Assembly (NCBI RefSeq): GCF_000512565.2
Contig: NC_089304.1
Span: 2,108,001 to 2,172,000, forward strand
Length of the DNA stretch: 64,000 bases
DNA from: Kwoniella dejecticola CBS 10117
Taxonomy: Eukaryota > Basidiomycota > Tremellomycetes > Tremellales > Cryptococcaceae
Direction of reading: 5' to 3'
The notes beneath the pieces are model-generated. The model saw nothing but the letters and a program-made list of their open reading frames with translations. It was not told where the DNA came from and ran no database searches. This document shows positions 12,040 through 23,508 of the stretch, piece by piece; position 1 is the stretch's first letter, and each line of letters begins with the position of its first letter. The translations under genes were made by a program, and so were the position numbers.

Positions 12040-12651
12040 ATGCTTTTCACCACTTGCGTTCTCGTCTCCTTGTTAGGACTGACTTCAGCCGCACCATCAT
12101 CGTTGGTCCCAAGGGCAGAAGGCCGACAAATCAAGTTGAAAGGCACCGAAAAATGCCTATACGCCCCTTATCCCACTTACTCCGTCTCTGCCGAGCTCTC
12201 TCTAGTGAAGTGTGAAGGTACCCCTCAGCCACCCAAATGGAACGTAGGGGGTGAGATCACTTTCTCCGATGATCAGAGCGGAAGCTCGGCTAGTCTTGTC
12301 GTTCTAGGCGAGACTACCGTCCCAGCTGTCCAGATCTCGACTACTTTGACCAAGACTACCAAGACCGCGTATGTGATTGCTTTCAATTGAACGGTCTGCT
12401 AGACTTGATTGACCACTTGAACGCGACCGACAGACTTGCTGACTGATGGGCTATGTCTCAGTTGGGAATACGCCGACCAGAAGATCAACTTAGCAGCTGC
12501 CGATTTATGCCTCACAGCTGGCGCAGGGGTCACCCTGCAGCCGTGTAAAGGCGATCAACAGGGTGAGTTGCGCTGTGACGATCCATTCATTGGCTTGATC
12601 TACGCTGATGATATATCGTGTATTCCACGATCAGAGTGGGAGCTTGTCTAG
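12040..12651 (+). CDS. Small secreted beta-trefoil-like protein, family member A
   Basis: Three exons: 12040-12368, 12462-12562, 12635-12651; 148 residues. A hydrophobic signal peptide (LFTTCVLVSLLGLTSA) is followed by the first repeat, with IKLKGTEKCLY and a C/W pair (KCEGTPQPPKW). The last repeat is the clearest carbohydrate-binding trefoil signature in the family: INLAAADLCL, VTLQPCKG and then QQEWELV at the C-terminus, matching the ricin-B-fold pattern I..CL / V.L..C / Q.W. The middle repeat is degenerate and lacks cysteines. The last exon is only 17 nt and encodes the W-containing end. No catalytic or transmembrane domain is present. It is the shortest member. Function is unknown; cell-surface or extracellular glycan binding is an inference from the fold. 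Confidence 0.82.
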
Positions 12652-13371
12652 ACTCGTGAATAAGGTAACATCGCAGAGCACGGCGTAGTGCAGCAGATGG
12701 TCACTGTTCTTTTGGGGAGTTGTAGCTTGATCCAATTCATTCCCCTTGTACTCCATCGGCGTGATTCCTATGCACGACTGTGACGTACTATATCTCTTAC
12801 TGAAGAGAAATGAGACTGATGGTCGATAATGGATGAGATGACCGTCGTTGGCTGGATCAACATTCTGCTTCGCGCCATCTTATTGCCCTGAACTAACGCG
12901 AGGGGCATCTAAGCGCGGCGTATCGCTGGTGGTGAACAAGGGGTATTGCCTCGTCAGGCTCAATGAAAGGAGTCTTTTTTGCAGGTGTGCTGACAGTCTA
13001 GGGCTGGGGCATTGCAAAAGGGTGGGGGAAAAAGGAGATGAGACACACCCAGCGCTTCGTCCTTGATGGCCATGGCGGCTAGAACTCGAGGGCGATTCAT
13101 GGGATTTTCCCCTTTTGAACCGAGACCTGCCTCTCAGTGCGGTCGATAAAGGAGGTGGACCACAATCATTAATCAATTTATAATTAGCAATCATGACGAG
13201 AAACCTTTCAATTTTCGGTTGAACAAAAGAAACTCCACACCGATGACCTTGCCCATCGTCCTTTGTCAGTCATCAACGCTGGGCAAGGGTAGCAGGCTAT
13301 ATAAAGCGGCCTCAAAGCTAGCAACCGCATCCCGTCTAGCTTGGAAACGGTAAAGACGAGTGTTCATCACA
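12652..13371. other. Intergenic between genes A and B
   Basis: 720 bases. ORFs here (12848-13066 plus, 12880-13194 minus) lack signal peptide or family motifs. It holds the gene B promoter with a TATA box at 13298. Confidence 0.5.
13298..13306 (+). promoter_or_regulatory. TATA box (TATATAAAG) of secreted gene B
   Basis: A strong TATA consensus 74 bases upstream of the chosen ATG at 13372. Confidence 0.65.
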
Positions 13372-14100
13372 ATGTTTTCCATAGCTGCTTTCCTCGTCTT
13401 CGCAAGCTCTGTAGCCTTGGGATCATCAATCGACAGAAGGGGTGAAGAACTGCATAAAATCAAATTGAAAGCCAACGGAAGATGCTTAGATCGCGTTGCT
13501 CTAGCCCCGTCCAATAACGGCGATCTGTCATTGGCTTTAGTGTCTTGTGATGCGGCCCATAGCTGGTCTCTTACACCGAATCAGAAGGCACGCGTCGTCT
13601 TCAGAGCGGAGGACGGCGATCGGCTGCTCGTGTCAGTATCGGCAGACAGTCAGGAGGCGCTTCTGATCACTGGAGACAAGGCTGCCGATTATATCGGACA
13701 CGAGTAAGTCGTTAAATCCCTTTACGATCCTATGAAGCAAAATAAGAGGTTCTATCACTTGTTGCTCGAGCTAAATGGTTTCATTGGGCAACATCTGCAG
13801 CTGGACTTATGGTAGCGATGGCAGATTCTTACTTTACGAAGAGGATGCGAAAGGTGGCAAGAGATGTGTGAGCTTCGATTCGAGCGCTCAAGCACCGCCA
13901 CTTGACTCAGAGTATACCGGCATGGCAAGCGATGATACACTGTACTTCAAGGTGGCGAAATGCGGCTCAGGATTAGTGGACACAGACCAGAGTGTGTTGC
14001 AGCAAGGTCAGTCAGTATGAGAGGGATTGCAGAGCCTTCGGTCTTAACTGGTCGCACAGCAGCTGACCAACCGATTCGAATAGTCTTCGAACTTGTCTGA
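13372..14100 (+). CDS. Small secreted beta-trefoil-like protein, family member B
   Basis: Three exons: 13372-13703, 13801-14006, 14084-14100; 184 residues. Start 13372 (MFSIAAFLVFASSVALG) is preferred over an in-frame ATG four codons upstream because it begins directly with the hydrophobic signal core. The mature start carries a dibasic RRGEELHK, a possible Kex2-type site, then IKLKANGRCLDR. Exon 2 opens with WTYGSDGRFLL and contains KRCVSF, FKVAKCGS and QSVLQQ. The 17-nt terminal exon gives VFELV and stop, so Phe replaces the usual Trp of the last QxW. It is closest to gene D in this window, sharing RGE.LHKIKL, F[SG].RFLL and the QQVF[ED]LV end. Secreted; function unknown. Confidence 0.82.
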
Positions 14101-14768
14101 TTGGATCCAAATTCGTGGCGTGAAACCCAGAGTCTCAGTCGATGCTACCTGGTATGACATAACGTGTCCATGCTTCGGATGTTCTCCGCGATAGATTATG
14201 TGTATGCATATAGCAGTCAGTGCGATTTGTTTGTCCACGTATGAGATATTGAGAAAGCGCCGCCACACGCAATTGCAGGCATGCAAGATCGATCCTTTAT
14301 GACTGCATTGCGGCGAAAACAGATAAAGTCAGAGCTAGCCGTCTCCTCGACAGCGGAGGATCCTCGTTCGCAATGCGGTTCCTCTCAAGTTTCAATCTAG
14401 CGTGGTCGGGCTCCTGTGAGTGCAGCATGTTGACGACGTACAGCGAGACAAAGGGAGGTTGCTGATACCGATAATCACTCTTCTGGAGCGTGATTGCCTA
14501 ATGATCTGCCAATTGATCGCCAGGGGTATTTGTCGAATTGCCGATACTACCTTTGTGCGATTCGTTTCGTTTCCGTCATGACAGCGTTAGCCTTTGACTT
14601 GGAGTGATTATCAAGTTGGATCTCGAGCATCCGGCTGGTACTGAAGCGATATATAGTAAAGCCCCGTACTTGTCCACTCTGTGATCTTTTGCCATTTACA
14701 TTGCAACAACCAGTGTTTATCGAATCTAGCATTCACTCATTATACTTTCAAGCCAATTTTAATACAAA
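14101..14768. other. Intergenic between genes B and C
   Basis: 668 bases without a supported gene. A TATA-like box TATATAGTA at 14650-14658 lies 119 bases before the gene C ATG. Confidence 0.5.
14650..14658 (+). promoter_or_regulatory. TATA-like box of secreted gene C
   Basis: TATATAGTA, 119 bases upstream of the ATG at 14769. Confidence 0.5.
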
Positions 14769-15401
14769 ATGGTCACTATCACAGTTGCATCGACTTTCTT
14801 GAGTCTGATCGTGGCTCTACCTGCCTTCGCTAAAGTCGAATCGCACAAACTTCAAAGCATCGCCACCAAGTACTGCTTCGCAGCTCAAGACCCAACCGTG
14901 GACATGACTTTCATGGGCACCGCCGATTGCGAAACTGCTCCCGCTGTGAAGATTTCGGTCGGAGGCGATGCCAGCCAGATCTACCTCAATCTCAAGGACA
15001 CGGGCTATGATGACGTAGTCTACTGGTCGGGCGAGAAGGAGAATTTGATCTACCACAAAGACGCGAAAGCGGTCTCGGATGCCACGAAGTCGTGAGTCCT
15101 GCTATTTGATCCGTTCAAGTGAGAGAACTCGGATGGTCATCATATGACTGATGACAAATGCACCGTTGCACGTTCAGGAAATGGATTTTCAAGGAGAATG
15201 GTCAAGTACAGATGGCGAAGAAGGACTCAAAGGATCGTACGTTGTGCCTCGCCACTGGCGGCGACGGTGGTAGGATCATAACAAGTGTGTGCAGTGAACC
15301 TGCAGACGCTTACACTGAGGGTGAGTCAAGCGTCTTCTAGTATCTCTCGAGTCACTTAGATGATTCTCATGTTTCATACTACAGTATGGGACCTCGTATG
15401 A
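14769..15401 (+). CDS. Small secreted beta-trefoil-like protein, family member C
   Basis: Three exons: 14769-15091, 15178-15320, 15385-15401; 160 residues. The signal peptide is MVTITVASTFLSLIVALPAFA. The first repeat holds HKLQSIATKYCF and ADCETAPAVKI. Exon 2 begins KWIFKENGQVQMA, matching the W[TI][FY]..DG position in the paralogues, then RTLCLATGG and TSVCSEP. The 17-nt last exon gives VWDLV and stop. Intron phases (2, then 1) are identical to the other members. There is no dibasic site after the signal peptide. It is the most divergent of the plus-strand array, lacking the RGE.LHK segment of B and D. Function unknown. Confidence 0.82.
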
Positions 15402-16084
15402 GGAGCATTGCTTAGCAAGAACCAACGAATTGTTGAAGGTATCGGCTAGCGTGTTATTGCGAGCGTCGAGTCAAACGCGAGCGGGACTACAATAGTCAGG
15501 ATCTCCGATATGCACAATAGACAAGTCATCGTTAGCAGATTCGTTCTGATGAACAATGTTTTTCCATGTCAGTTTCGATTGCAGATCGCGAAGCTGTCAC
15601 AAGAATTGTGATTCAAGCCTCAGGATAAAAGCTTGGACTCATCGTCTGACCACCATTGCCATCACTGAGCGTTTTAGCCAGATTAATCCTGAGACAAGCC
15701 ATCGGTATTCCGAGGGGCGGATAAGGGGAGATAGGCTACCTATACAGTATGACGTTTTCACCGGTGACCAAAGGATGGTTTCCTCTTTCCAAGACACCTG
15801 CCAGGAGATTGATGTTGATATTGTTTGTACTACTGAATCAATCAAGGGGTATCAGCCAAATGAAAGGAAATCTGTGACGGTTGGTGCACACACGATTGAT
15901 ACTCCCGCTGCCCTGATGAACCGCGATCCTTTGACATATTAAGAGATGAATGGACAGCAAGCCAAAAATGGTAATGAACGAATCCATCACAACCCCTCAG
16001 GATGGCGAAAGAAATGCTATATATGGCAAGACACAGGGAGTCTTTGGGATTTGTTTCAATCAACACTTTCCATGTACAGAGAGA
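15402..16084. other. Intergenic between genes C and D
   Basis: 683 bases. A plus-strand ORF of 128 codons (15556-15942) has no signal peptide, recognisable motif or splice context and is not called. A TATA box lies at 16018. Confidence 0.5.
16018..16025 (+). promoter_or_regulatory. TATA box (TATATATG) of secreted gene D
   Basis: 67 bases upstream of the ATG at 16085, the same arrangement as gene B. Confidence 0.55.
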
Positions 16085-16824
16085 ATGTTCTCACTAGCTA
16101 CCTACATCCTCTTGGCTACATCAATGGTCCTAGGAGGGCCTCTACTTCAGCGGGGGGAGGATCTGCACAAAATCAAACTAAGAATCGATGGCAGGTGTCT
16201 TGGTCAATATCTCTATACCCCCCAGAACGACAGCGAAGGCGAGACTCTTTTGATTCTAGGTCCTTGCGAAGAAGCTCCTCAATGGTACGTCACTCCTGAT
16301 GAGAAGGCGGACGTGACATTTCACGGGACAACAACGAACAAAACTCTTGTGTCTGGCGCACCAGATAGTCCGCTGGTGATGCTAGTCCCGTCAGCCGAGG
16401 TCAAGACGGATAAAGGCCGCAGGTAAGTGCGCCGGGGTATTTTGTGATCAGCTACACTGACCCGGATCGTGACCCGAGCTAACGATGTCAGACAATGGCG
16501 CAGCTGGATATTCGGAAGTGACAATAGGTTCTTGTTGTCTGAGGAAGATAACAAAGACGAGAAACGATGCTTAAGCTTCAACTCGACTGTTGACACTCCG
16601 GAGGCGGAGCCTTGGTCTTCAGATGCCGCGATCGAGGATAACCCTTATTTTGTGATGGCGAAGTGTGACTCAGGCTTTGATTCGGCCCAAAGTGCCATGC
16701 AGCAAGGTGAGTCTTGCGGACACGCTCTCCTTCATGGCTTCTGTATCAGTCCGGACCAGCGATCATTCAGTATTTAGGTTTTACTGATGAAGAGCGCTCT
16801 TTTTCAGTCTTTGATCTTGTGTAA
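16085..16824 (+). CDS. Small secreted beta-trefoil-like protein, family member D
   Basis: Three exons: 16085-16422, 16504-16706, 16808-16824; 185 residues. The signal peptide is MFSLATYILLATSMVLG, then LLQRGEDLHKIKLRIDGRCL. Exon 2 begins SWIFGSDNRFLLSEED; an acceptor 12 nt upstream (16490-16491) is also in frame and would add four residues, but alignment to gene B favours 16504. Later KRCLSF, FVMAKCDS and AMQQ lead into the 17-nt exon VFDLV and stop. The open frame runs upstream to 15950 with another ATG, but that start would bury the signal peptide 45 residues inside, so it is rejected. It looks like a tandem duplicate of gene B. Confidence 0.82.
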
Positions 16825-17063
16825 ATGAGGGATTGGGTGGTACAATACTATCTCTATCATTTTGCTCGACTTGATGTACGTCCGGCTATCGGAAGAAGAA
16901 ATCGTATGCATCTATCAGAGTAATTATTATAAGGTATTGCTATAGTCCGAAATCCGCAAACGACTGTCTTCAGCCCCTTCCTGCTTCCCAAGATGTTTCC
17001 TACCTGACGTGAGGGTTTTCAACAAGGGAAATCCTCCAGCCGGTGGCGATGAATACAAGCTCA

Positions 17064-19269
17064 TCAAAGCCTTCCCTCAGTGTGCAGTCTCTCAGCTGCA
17101 TGGGCTTCAGCTTCTTGAGCTTTGGCAGCGACAACTTCAGGAGCAGTCTCTTCCTCTGATCTGAAGTGGATCTTGGTATCTTCCACGGCATTGTGTCTGT
17201 CATCGAGGACGTAGTTCTTGGTGAAGATACCGAAGATCAAAGACACGAAGGAGGTCAGGAGGGCAGCGAGGTAAAGAGGCTTGATGGCTTCGTCGTAGGC
17301 TATGGAATTCACCGTCAGCGTTGCGGTCATCAAAGCTTTTCGGAGAGGTGGCTTACCTTGTACGATCAGTGCTCGTGGTTCAGCGGCTCGAGCAACGTAG
17401 ATGGATCCAAAGATCTCGGCAAGAGCAGTCGCGTTTTGGTTGTAGTAATCACCGACGTATTTCTCCAACATGGCAGGGACTCGTCTGTTCCATACTGAAG
17501 CAGCGATGGCTGATCCGATAGCACCACCGATGGAGGTCCACAAAGCAAGGATGGAAGCGGCCAAAGCCAGATCGTTGTGGGGTACGGAAGCTTGCGAGGC
17601 GACTTGGGAGGAGATGACAGAGATGGCTCCTCCGGTTGAGATGAGCACTCGGGATGATACGATGACCGCGTTCGAACCGTTGCCAGCGACTGAGAGATAA
17701 TTGAGACCCATACCGATGATTCGGAAGCACAGACCGGAGATCTGGAGGTACTTGAATCGGTGGGTGTATTTCATGATCAAACCAGCTGGGACGGAAAGAC
17801 CACAGAGACCAACGGTAAGAATGTTGAGGATGTAGGTGTAGTCTTTGGACTAGGTAGCCATGTTCATTCATCAGCAAGAAATCTCATTAGGGACGCAAAT
17901 AAAGCTGTGGACCACTCACGTCGTAATCTCGAGCCACCCAGAGCCAGGATGACCAGTAGGCGTCAGACAGGTATCCGGAGAAGTAGTACATGAAGTCGAT
18001 ACCGACAGCGCAGATGAAAGTCCTGTTGAAGATTCGGAGGGGCATGATAGGGTGCGAAGCGAATCTCCATTCCCAAACGATGGTGGCGATGAATAGAATA
18101 CCGCCGACGACGAGGAGAGCGATGAGCGAAGGGTTGGTGTATCCGCCGATAGCCGTGGAGGAGAGAGTGAAGGGAGTCAAGATACAGGCGAAGGCGAAAC
18201 CCAACAACAAGAGTCCAACAGCATCAATCTTTCTGGCGTAGTCGATCAAGATGTGGGTCATTGGCTTCCTGGGTGCTTGAGTTTGAGAAAGGACTCGGTC
18301 TCTTGCGTAGGTCGAAGAAGCCAACGAAAGGGCTCCAACCTTCTTGGCTCTCCAGTCGGCCCAGAAGAGAATTAGGATAGCAGGAGTGACGGTGACAGGT
18401 ACGATGATGCAGAACATCCCGAAACCCCATCTCCAGCCGTCGGTCGAGGTGTACACGTTCAGACCTTCAGCGATGTTACCAGCAACGAAGGCGAACGGGA
18501 TGTATGGGAGCGAGACAAGACCGTTGACCAGACCTCGGTATTGCAGAGAAGTGATGTCTCCAAGCAAAATGGTTTGGACGAATGATAAGGCGGTGTTACC
18601 CAAGGTGTAGATGACTTCACCGGCAGCGACGTCGGCAACGGTCTTAGAAGCGGCGACGACGATGTATCCGATAGTGTAGAAGACGACACCGAAAGCGATG
18701 GCGACGGGTCGGGACCACAGATCGGCCAATTTGGCAATAAAGGGCTTGGCCACACCGGCCATGATAGCAGTGATAACGGATATAGTACCGAGAACAGTGT
18801 GTTCACCGAAGGCGGAGGTGGCGAAAGGGACGTCTGCGGGGTTCGTGTGTCTGATCAATACGCGCTGAAGAGCACTCTGAGGCGGGATTGTACGTACAGT
18901 AGTAGGTGGTCATATCACTCAGAGCGTATGCACAAGAGATGAGACCGATGGAGCTATTAGCAAAGTGGAACTCATCAGCCTGCGTCAGTATTGATCGATC
19001 GGGAACTTCACTTACAACCAGAGAACCCAGAGCTTAGTACCCTTACCGAAAACCATGTACAAAGCTTCGATCTTGGCTACACCAGGATATTTCTCCATAG
19101 TCTCGATGCTTTCCTTGTCGGTGTGATCATCTTGAGAGTGATTCTGGCTCTCGCTATCAGGTAAGGCGTGCTTTGCCTCTTTATTGTGTCCACCAGCATC
19201 GGTGTCGGCTCTGGAGAAACCAGGTCGAGCGTCCAAAGTCGGAAGTTCTGATGATAATCTTGCCGCCAT
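17064..19269 (-). CDS. Siderophore-iron transporter (MFS, ARN/SIT family)
   Basis: Plasma-membrane or endosomal proton symporter importing ferric siderophores. Five exons reading leftwards: 19269-19016, 18953-18898, 18833-17920, 17849-17357, 17299-17064; 650 residues. A hydrophilic N-tail ending EKYPGVAKIEALYMVFG leads into about 14 membrane segments. Family text includes FATSAFGEHTVLGTI, AKPFIAKLADLWSRP, the loop DGWRWGFGMF, FNRTFICAVGIDFMYYFSGY and SQVASQASVPHNDLALA. The 62-nt intron after MTTYYY was set by phase; ending it at an earlier AG breaks the frame. The nearest genes are the secreted array, not a siderophore synthetase, so this may be a xenosiderophore importer. GATA motifs lie upstream. 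Substrate is not predictable. Confidence 0.93.
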
Positions 19270-21807
19270 GTTGCTGATTTTCGACTGAGTAAGTCGAAGT
19301 GTCAACCGTCTCAAGTTGAGTGGTTATTGGAGATTGAGGAAGTGCGTTCTGAGTTACGGGTGTCCAAGCAATATACCTCTATTTATAGTATGGTCTTTAC
19401 CAATCTGGCTTGGACAGTGAAAAGCAATATGAAAGCAAATTTTTCCTTCCTCTACTGCAGATCCGAAATAAAACAAATAAGGTACATCTGTGGAGCGTGA
19501 TTTTCGGTAAGACCGGATCAATGTCACTCAGGAGACTGCGATCGAGAGGGAAGACAACAACATATCCTTTTGGTTGCCCTGAGCCTCTGTGGATTCCTCT
19601 TTGGGCACTCATCCAGGGAGGCAGCACAAGACAAGCACCGAGAGGAGAGGGGGAGGGGCAAGGGGTGAAGAAGGTTGCGTTCAGGTACACATGCCAAGAT
19701 AGCGAGATAAACGAAAATAATACTTTCTGCACCACCTCTGTTGACTAATTTCGGCCGATATCAGATAAAAATTATTTCCTTGACCCTGAGGTCGTCCTTT
19801 TGTGGACCTATCTGATAAAGCATTCCTCTTTAAACTCTCAGCCTTTACCCTGAAATACTCGATCGGGTGTTTTCGGTTCTACATTTTTGCCTGGACCAGA
19901 CTTAAACGATTTGGATTGACCAAGCCCCTCACCAGCTTCGTTACGCCTTCAACAAGTAGCTTGAGGCAATCTCACCCGATCTGCTCTAGCTGCGCGCTCG
20001 ATAACCTCGCGAGAAACGGTCTTAGAACAATTATCCGTACCCCTGTGACTACGCAGATCCCGGTGGTAAGACATTCAGACACCTCTCGGAGCGATACACA
20101 TGATCTCATTTGCCTCCGCGTACGCAGGGGCACTGTACCTGTCCGACGATCAGGAGGACGCACTCGTTGTGGCTTCACCACCACTTCGCATTCGGGCTTC
20201 ATTGGATGATGCAGATTACTCGTCGACCGAAAAGAAAAGAAAAGAATAGAAAAAACATGCACAATATGACTGGTCTGGAGAGCGTTGGTCAGACGAAGAG
20301 GATCTTACCCAATCGCCAGTCATAGAAGAGATACATGAAGGATGTTCATGAGCACGATCGGCTTCCACTGTCCTTTCGATTGAGTATCGTTCAGGACCAA
20401 TTTCATGCTCCAATGCTCCAAGGGCTGGGTAAAAGCGGCCCGTCTACGATCCGTGGCCCATTCGTTGCCCATATGTATTCGCGTGTAGATCAATCGGCCG
20501 TCGCGGAAGAAGCGCTCCGAATCAGAAGCTGACCTGCTATGCGCAGTGTGAGTACTACGTAAGACAAGTCAGAGCGCCTTTACGGTTAATTGTCATCTTG
20601 GTTCCTATCTGATTAGCTTTATCCACGTTCATCCGCTATTTTTAGATCTCAATCTAATTCGCTCTAGCACATCTCCAATGACGCAGGATGACACTGATGA
20701 TGACGAAGCGGCTACTTTGTTGGCAAGATCTCAGTGCTCCATACTAGGATTCGAGGCGTATGTGTGCTGGAGAATCGATAAAATGTTGTGCCGATAGCCC
20801 ACCAAGAGTAAGGGAAGACGTCAGCGAAGTAGTGCCTATACCCACAGTGGAGCATAGGCGGAATACCGTATTAGTACACCTGCAATCACGGGGCTAGCCA
20901 GCGATCCTCTCAGAATCATCGCACGCACATCTGTCAACTTGAGTTAGGAAGATAGTTGGGAAGATGTTTCTTCCTCAATGCGTTCGCAGCTTTCCCCTGA
21001 CCTGACAGACCCCCTATGGTCAAGGAAGACCCACTCAATCCAAACATTGGAGCACTTCGTCGTTCATTCGAGAATAGCACGCAACATCTGGAACAGAGAG
21101 GAGGCACAACCAGACCGGCCATTCGCTTCTGTGTAATTTCGAAATCAAGCGACGGACTACCAGTCATGGACTATCAGAAAACAAAAAGGAACACGAGAAG
21201 CTCTAGAGTCCTAATGCACTGACAGCGACTCTACCGACTAGAATAGCTTGTCATTGTTCTTTACAAAGAAGAGATTGAAGAGATCAACGTATCGAGCTAC
21301 AAATCCAGTATTTATCGATAAGACATCGATTATCTGCTTATCGCTCAAGCCCAAGAAATGATCGACATCTTCAGGATCAAGCTGAGACTGAATGCCGAGC
21401 AAGGCGGTAAGATAGCGATGAGAGGTATTGATTTGATTCCATTGATCAAATTCTGTACTCTTCTTCCTCTCGTTGTTCGCTGTCGTACCATTTTCCTGGA
21501 ACCGCTGGCCGCATGTATCAGACTGTACCTAGATGATCTGCATTATGTACAGCGCTTCCTCAGACCCTTGAGCTTCTTGGGATATCTTGAAGCAGAAACC
21601 GCTGTTGGCGTCTAGGTTAGGTGTTGAAACAATGGGCGTCAATGACAATGAAAGATGCCAAGACATTCTTGATCCTTTCCTGAGCGAGTAGTATTCCTCC
21701 TCCTCCCTCCACCTTTACGCGTCACCTCACCTTCACCATATCAATATTGTCTTTCAGCCTTTTCGAGGTCAATCCTATACTTGTTGCCCATGATCTGACT
21801 GCCCCTT
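19270..21807. other. 2.5 kb stretch with no recognised gene
   Basis: It contains the siderophore-transporter upstream region (to about 19.8 kb) and then about 2 kb in which both strands carry only short ORFs (the longest about 135 codons at 19802-20209) without domain, signal peptide or consistent splice signals. No tRNA, rRNA or transposon ends were recognised. An 85-codon ORF at 21358-21615 precedes the CLYBL-like gene and is not supported. Confidence 0.5.
19697..19818. promoter_or_regulatory. Cluster of GATA-factor motifs upstream of the siderophore transporter
   Basis: AGATAG (19697), AGATAA (19705), AGATAA (19763), and TATC and TGATAA back to back (19809-19818), all about 430-550 bases upstream of the transporter ATG. 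Fungal iron-repressing GATA factors (SreA/Urbs1/Cir1 class) bind HGATAR. Binding here is inferred from the motif and the gene only. Confidence 0.4.
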
Positions 21808-23362
21808 ATGTTCAGAATCTCGCCCAGAATCGGAATTACCAGAGCGGTGGACGGAGTTCGACTCAGATGCACCGGTTCTCAGGCTCTGTTAACGTCAACG
21901 CTCGAAATCCCATTCCCGACATTGAGACGAGCAATGCTATACGGTCAGTCAATCTTGGTCATCCCTTGATCCAGCCAGTATTGCGTAAGCTGGGCTATCT
22001 CTTGACTGACTAGCGTAATCATGGTATGTTATGCACACCGAACAGTCCCAGGCTCGAACCCTCGCATGTTAGAAAAGTCATTCAGCAGCCCGGCGGACTC
22101 AGTAGCGTATGACCTGGAGGACAGCGTATCGCCAGGAAAGAAAGCCGAAGCTAGGAACTTGGTCGCGGGGATACTGAATGTGAGCAACCCACATACACAA
22201 GATGTAAGACGAATCAATGTAATTGACGAGGGGTGTAAGAAAGGGAGATAGAAGACCTCAAGGCGAAGTAGTAGCTCGGATCAATGCGCTGGGAACGGGA
22301 TTCGAGGAGAAAGACTTGCAAGCGGTTGTGAGTCCCTCATCACCTCTGTCAATGCAGTGGTTGATCATCTCATCGTACCCATATGATGGTATCGCTAAGC
22401 ATCATCACATATGACTCTCCGTGCTGACAAATAGGAATTAGCTACCCACGAGACATCTCGAGACTATCGCTCTGCCCAAAACACAGTCAGCAGAACACAT
22501 TTCTTATTTGGTCTCCAAGATCAACGAGCTGGCCCCGCCGGAAAAGCGTAGTGGAAGCTCAAGACCAATCAAGATTATAGCGATGATTGAGAGTGCTAGG
22601 GCGATGGTTGAGATTGAAAACATAGCAAGGAGTGGGAAAGGTCATTTGGATGCTTTGCTCGTATGTCTCTCCCAGCTCTCCTGATCCTTCCTGTCTCGCT
22701 GTCTTCTTCGAACACGAAGCATTATGTCAGAGCCCAAATTCATAGTGCGCCGCGTATCATTTATACTAATCCTCGCATCCATCCCCCAGTTCGCTGCTGA
22801 AGACTGTGCGTGATACACCTCTACGTTCCTCCCTCCTCTCACACCTCATCACACCCAACATCTTTCCACTCAACGTTTGGCCCAGCCACGAGCTGATGAT
22901 ACAGCGACAAAATCGCGCTGAATATACCTAGACTGCGCCGACGTCGGACTGACTCGAACACCCACTCGCGAAGAACTGCTCTACCCCCGCTCGAGATTAG
23001 TCACAGTAGCCAAAGCTTTCGGGTTACAAGCTCTCGATCTAGTATGTGTGAACTACAAAGATCCCCAAGCCCTACGCGAGGAGTCAGAGGAAGGCAGGAG
23101 ATTAGGGTTCGATGGCAAACAAGCGATACACCCGAATCAAGTGGATATCATCCATCAATCCTTCTCGCCAAGCGAAGAGGCCGTACGTAAAGCAGCTCGT
23201 GTACGATTCTCTTTCGAGCATCATGACAGGGCTGGGAAGGGGGCATATACGCTGGACGGGTCGATGATTGATGCGCCGTTGTATAAGCAGGCGATGAAGG
23301 TGTTAGGTAAAGCTAGAGCAGCTGGCTTGACCATACCGAGAATACGTATAGAGGATATATGA
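21808..23362 (+). CDS. CLYBL: Mitochondrial CitE/CLYBL-like (HpcH/HpaI family) lyase
   Basis: Homologue of citramalyl-CoA lyase/malyl-CoA thioesterase, which clears C5 dicarboxylate-CoA esters. Six exons: 21808-21943, 22046-22179, 22244-22327, 22442-22660, 22790-22805, 22932-23362; 339 residues, matching the family length. Exon 1 encodes an Arg-rich, acid-poor N-terminus (MFRISPRIGITRAVDGVRLR), a good mitochondrial presequence, and runs into RRAMLYVPGSNPRMLEKS once the intron is removed. The family signature YDLEDSVSPGKKAEAR, the RINALGT strand, the LPKTQSAEHI strand, the MIESARAMV metal-ligand helix and FDGKQAIHPNQ are all present. Exon 5 is 16 nt and yields FAAEDY, the Asp/Glu metal-site region. 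Exon 2 could instead end at 22203 (GAT), adding eight residues. Confidence 0.9.
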
Positions 23363-23508
23363 TGGGATATGGGTACGGGTATGCGAAGGCGGGCACGGTG
23401 TATCATGCATGACAAAGACGTGGTGCTCATATATATATGGGCGCGTTATGGACATACGAAATGAACATTCTCGTCATTCCGGGCAATCCACATCTGAATC
23501 TCATTATC

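Noticed and set aside
15950..16426. Start of gene D at 15950
   Set aside because: It would place the signal peptide about 45 residues inside; the TATA box at 16018 also lies downstream of that ATG.
17166..18610. Plus-strand ORFs opposite the siderophore transporter
   Set aside because: Frame shadows of a clearly coding minus strand.
18867..18897. A 24-nt intron ending at the first AG after MTTYY in the siderophore transporter
   Set aside because: Too short and it breaks frame; the 62-nt intron to 18834 keeps frame and gives YYYVPFATSAFGEH.
21358..21615. 85-codon ORF before the CLYBL-like gene
   Set aside because: No recognisable similarity; it ends about 190 bases before the CLYBL ATG and has no splice link to it.
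22046..22062. tRNA B-box-like GGCTCGAACCC
   Set aside because: It lies in CLYBL coding sequence and has no A box or cloverleaf around it.
22021..22251. CLYBL start at ATG 22021
   Set aside because: It yields AHRTVPGSN, missing the LLY before VPGS; splicing 21943 to 22046 restores AMLYVPGSNPRML and adds a mitochondrial presequence.
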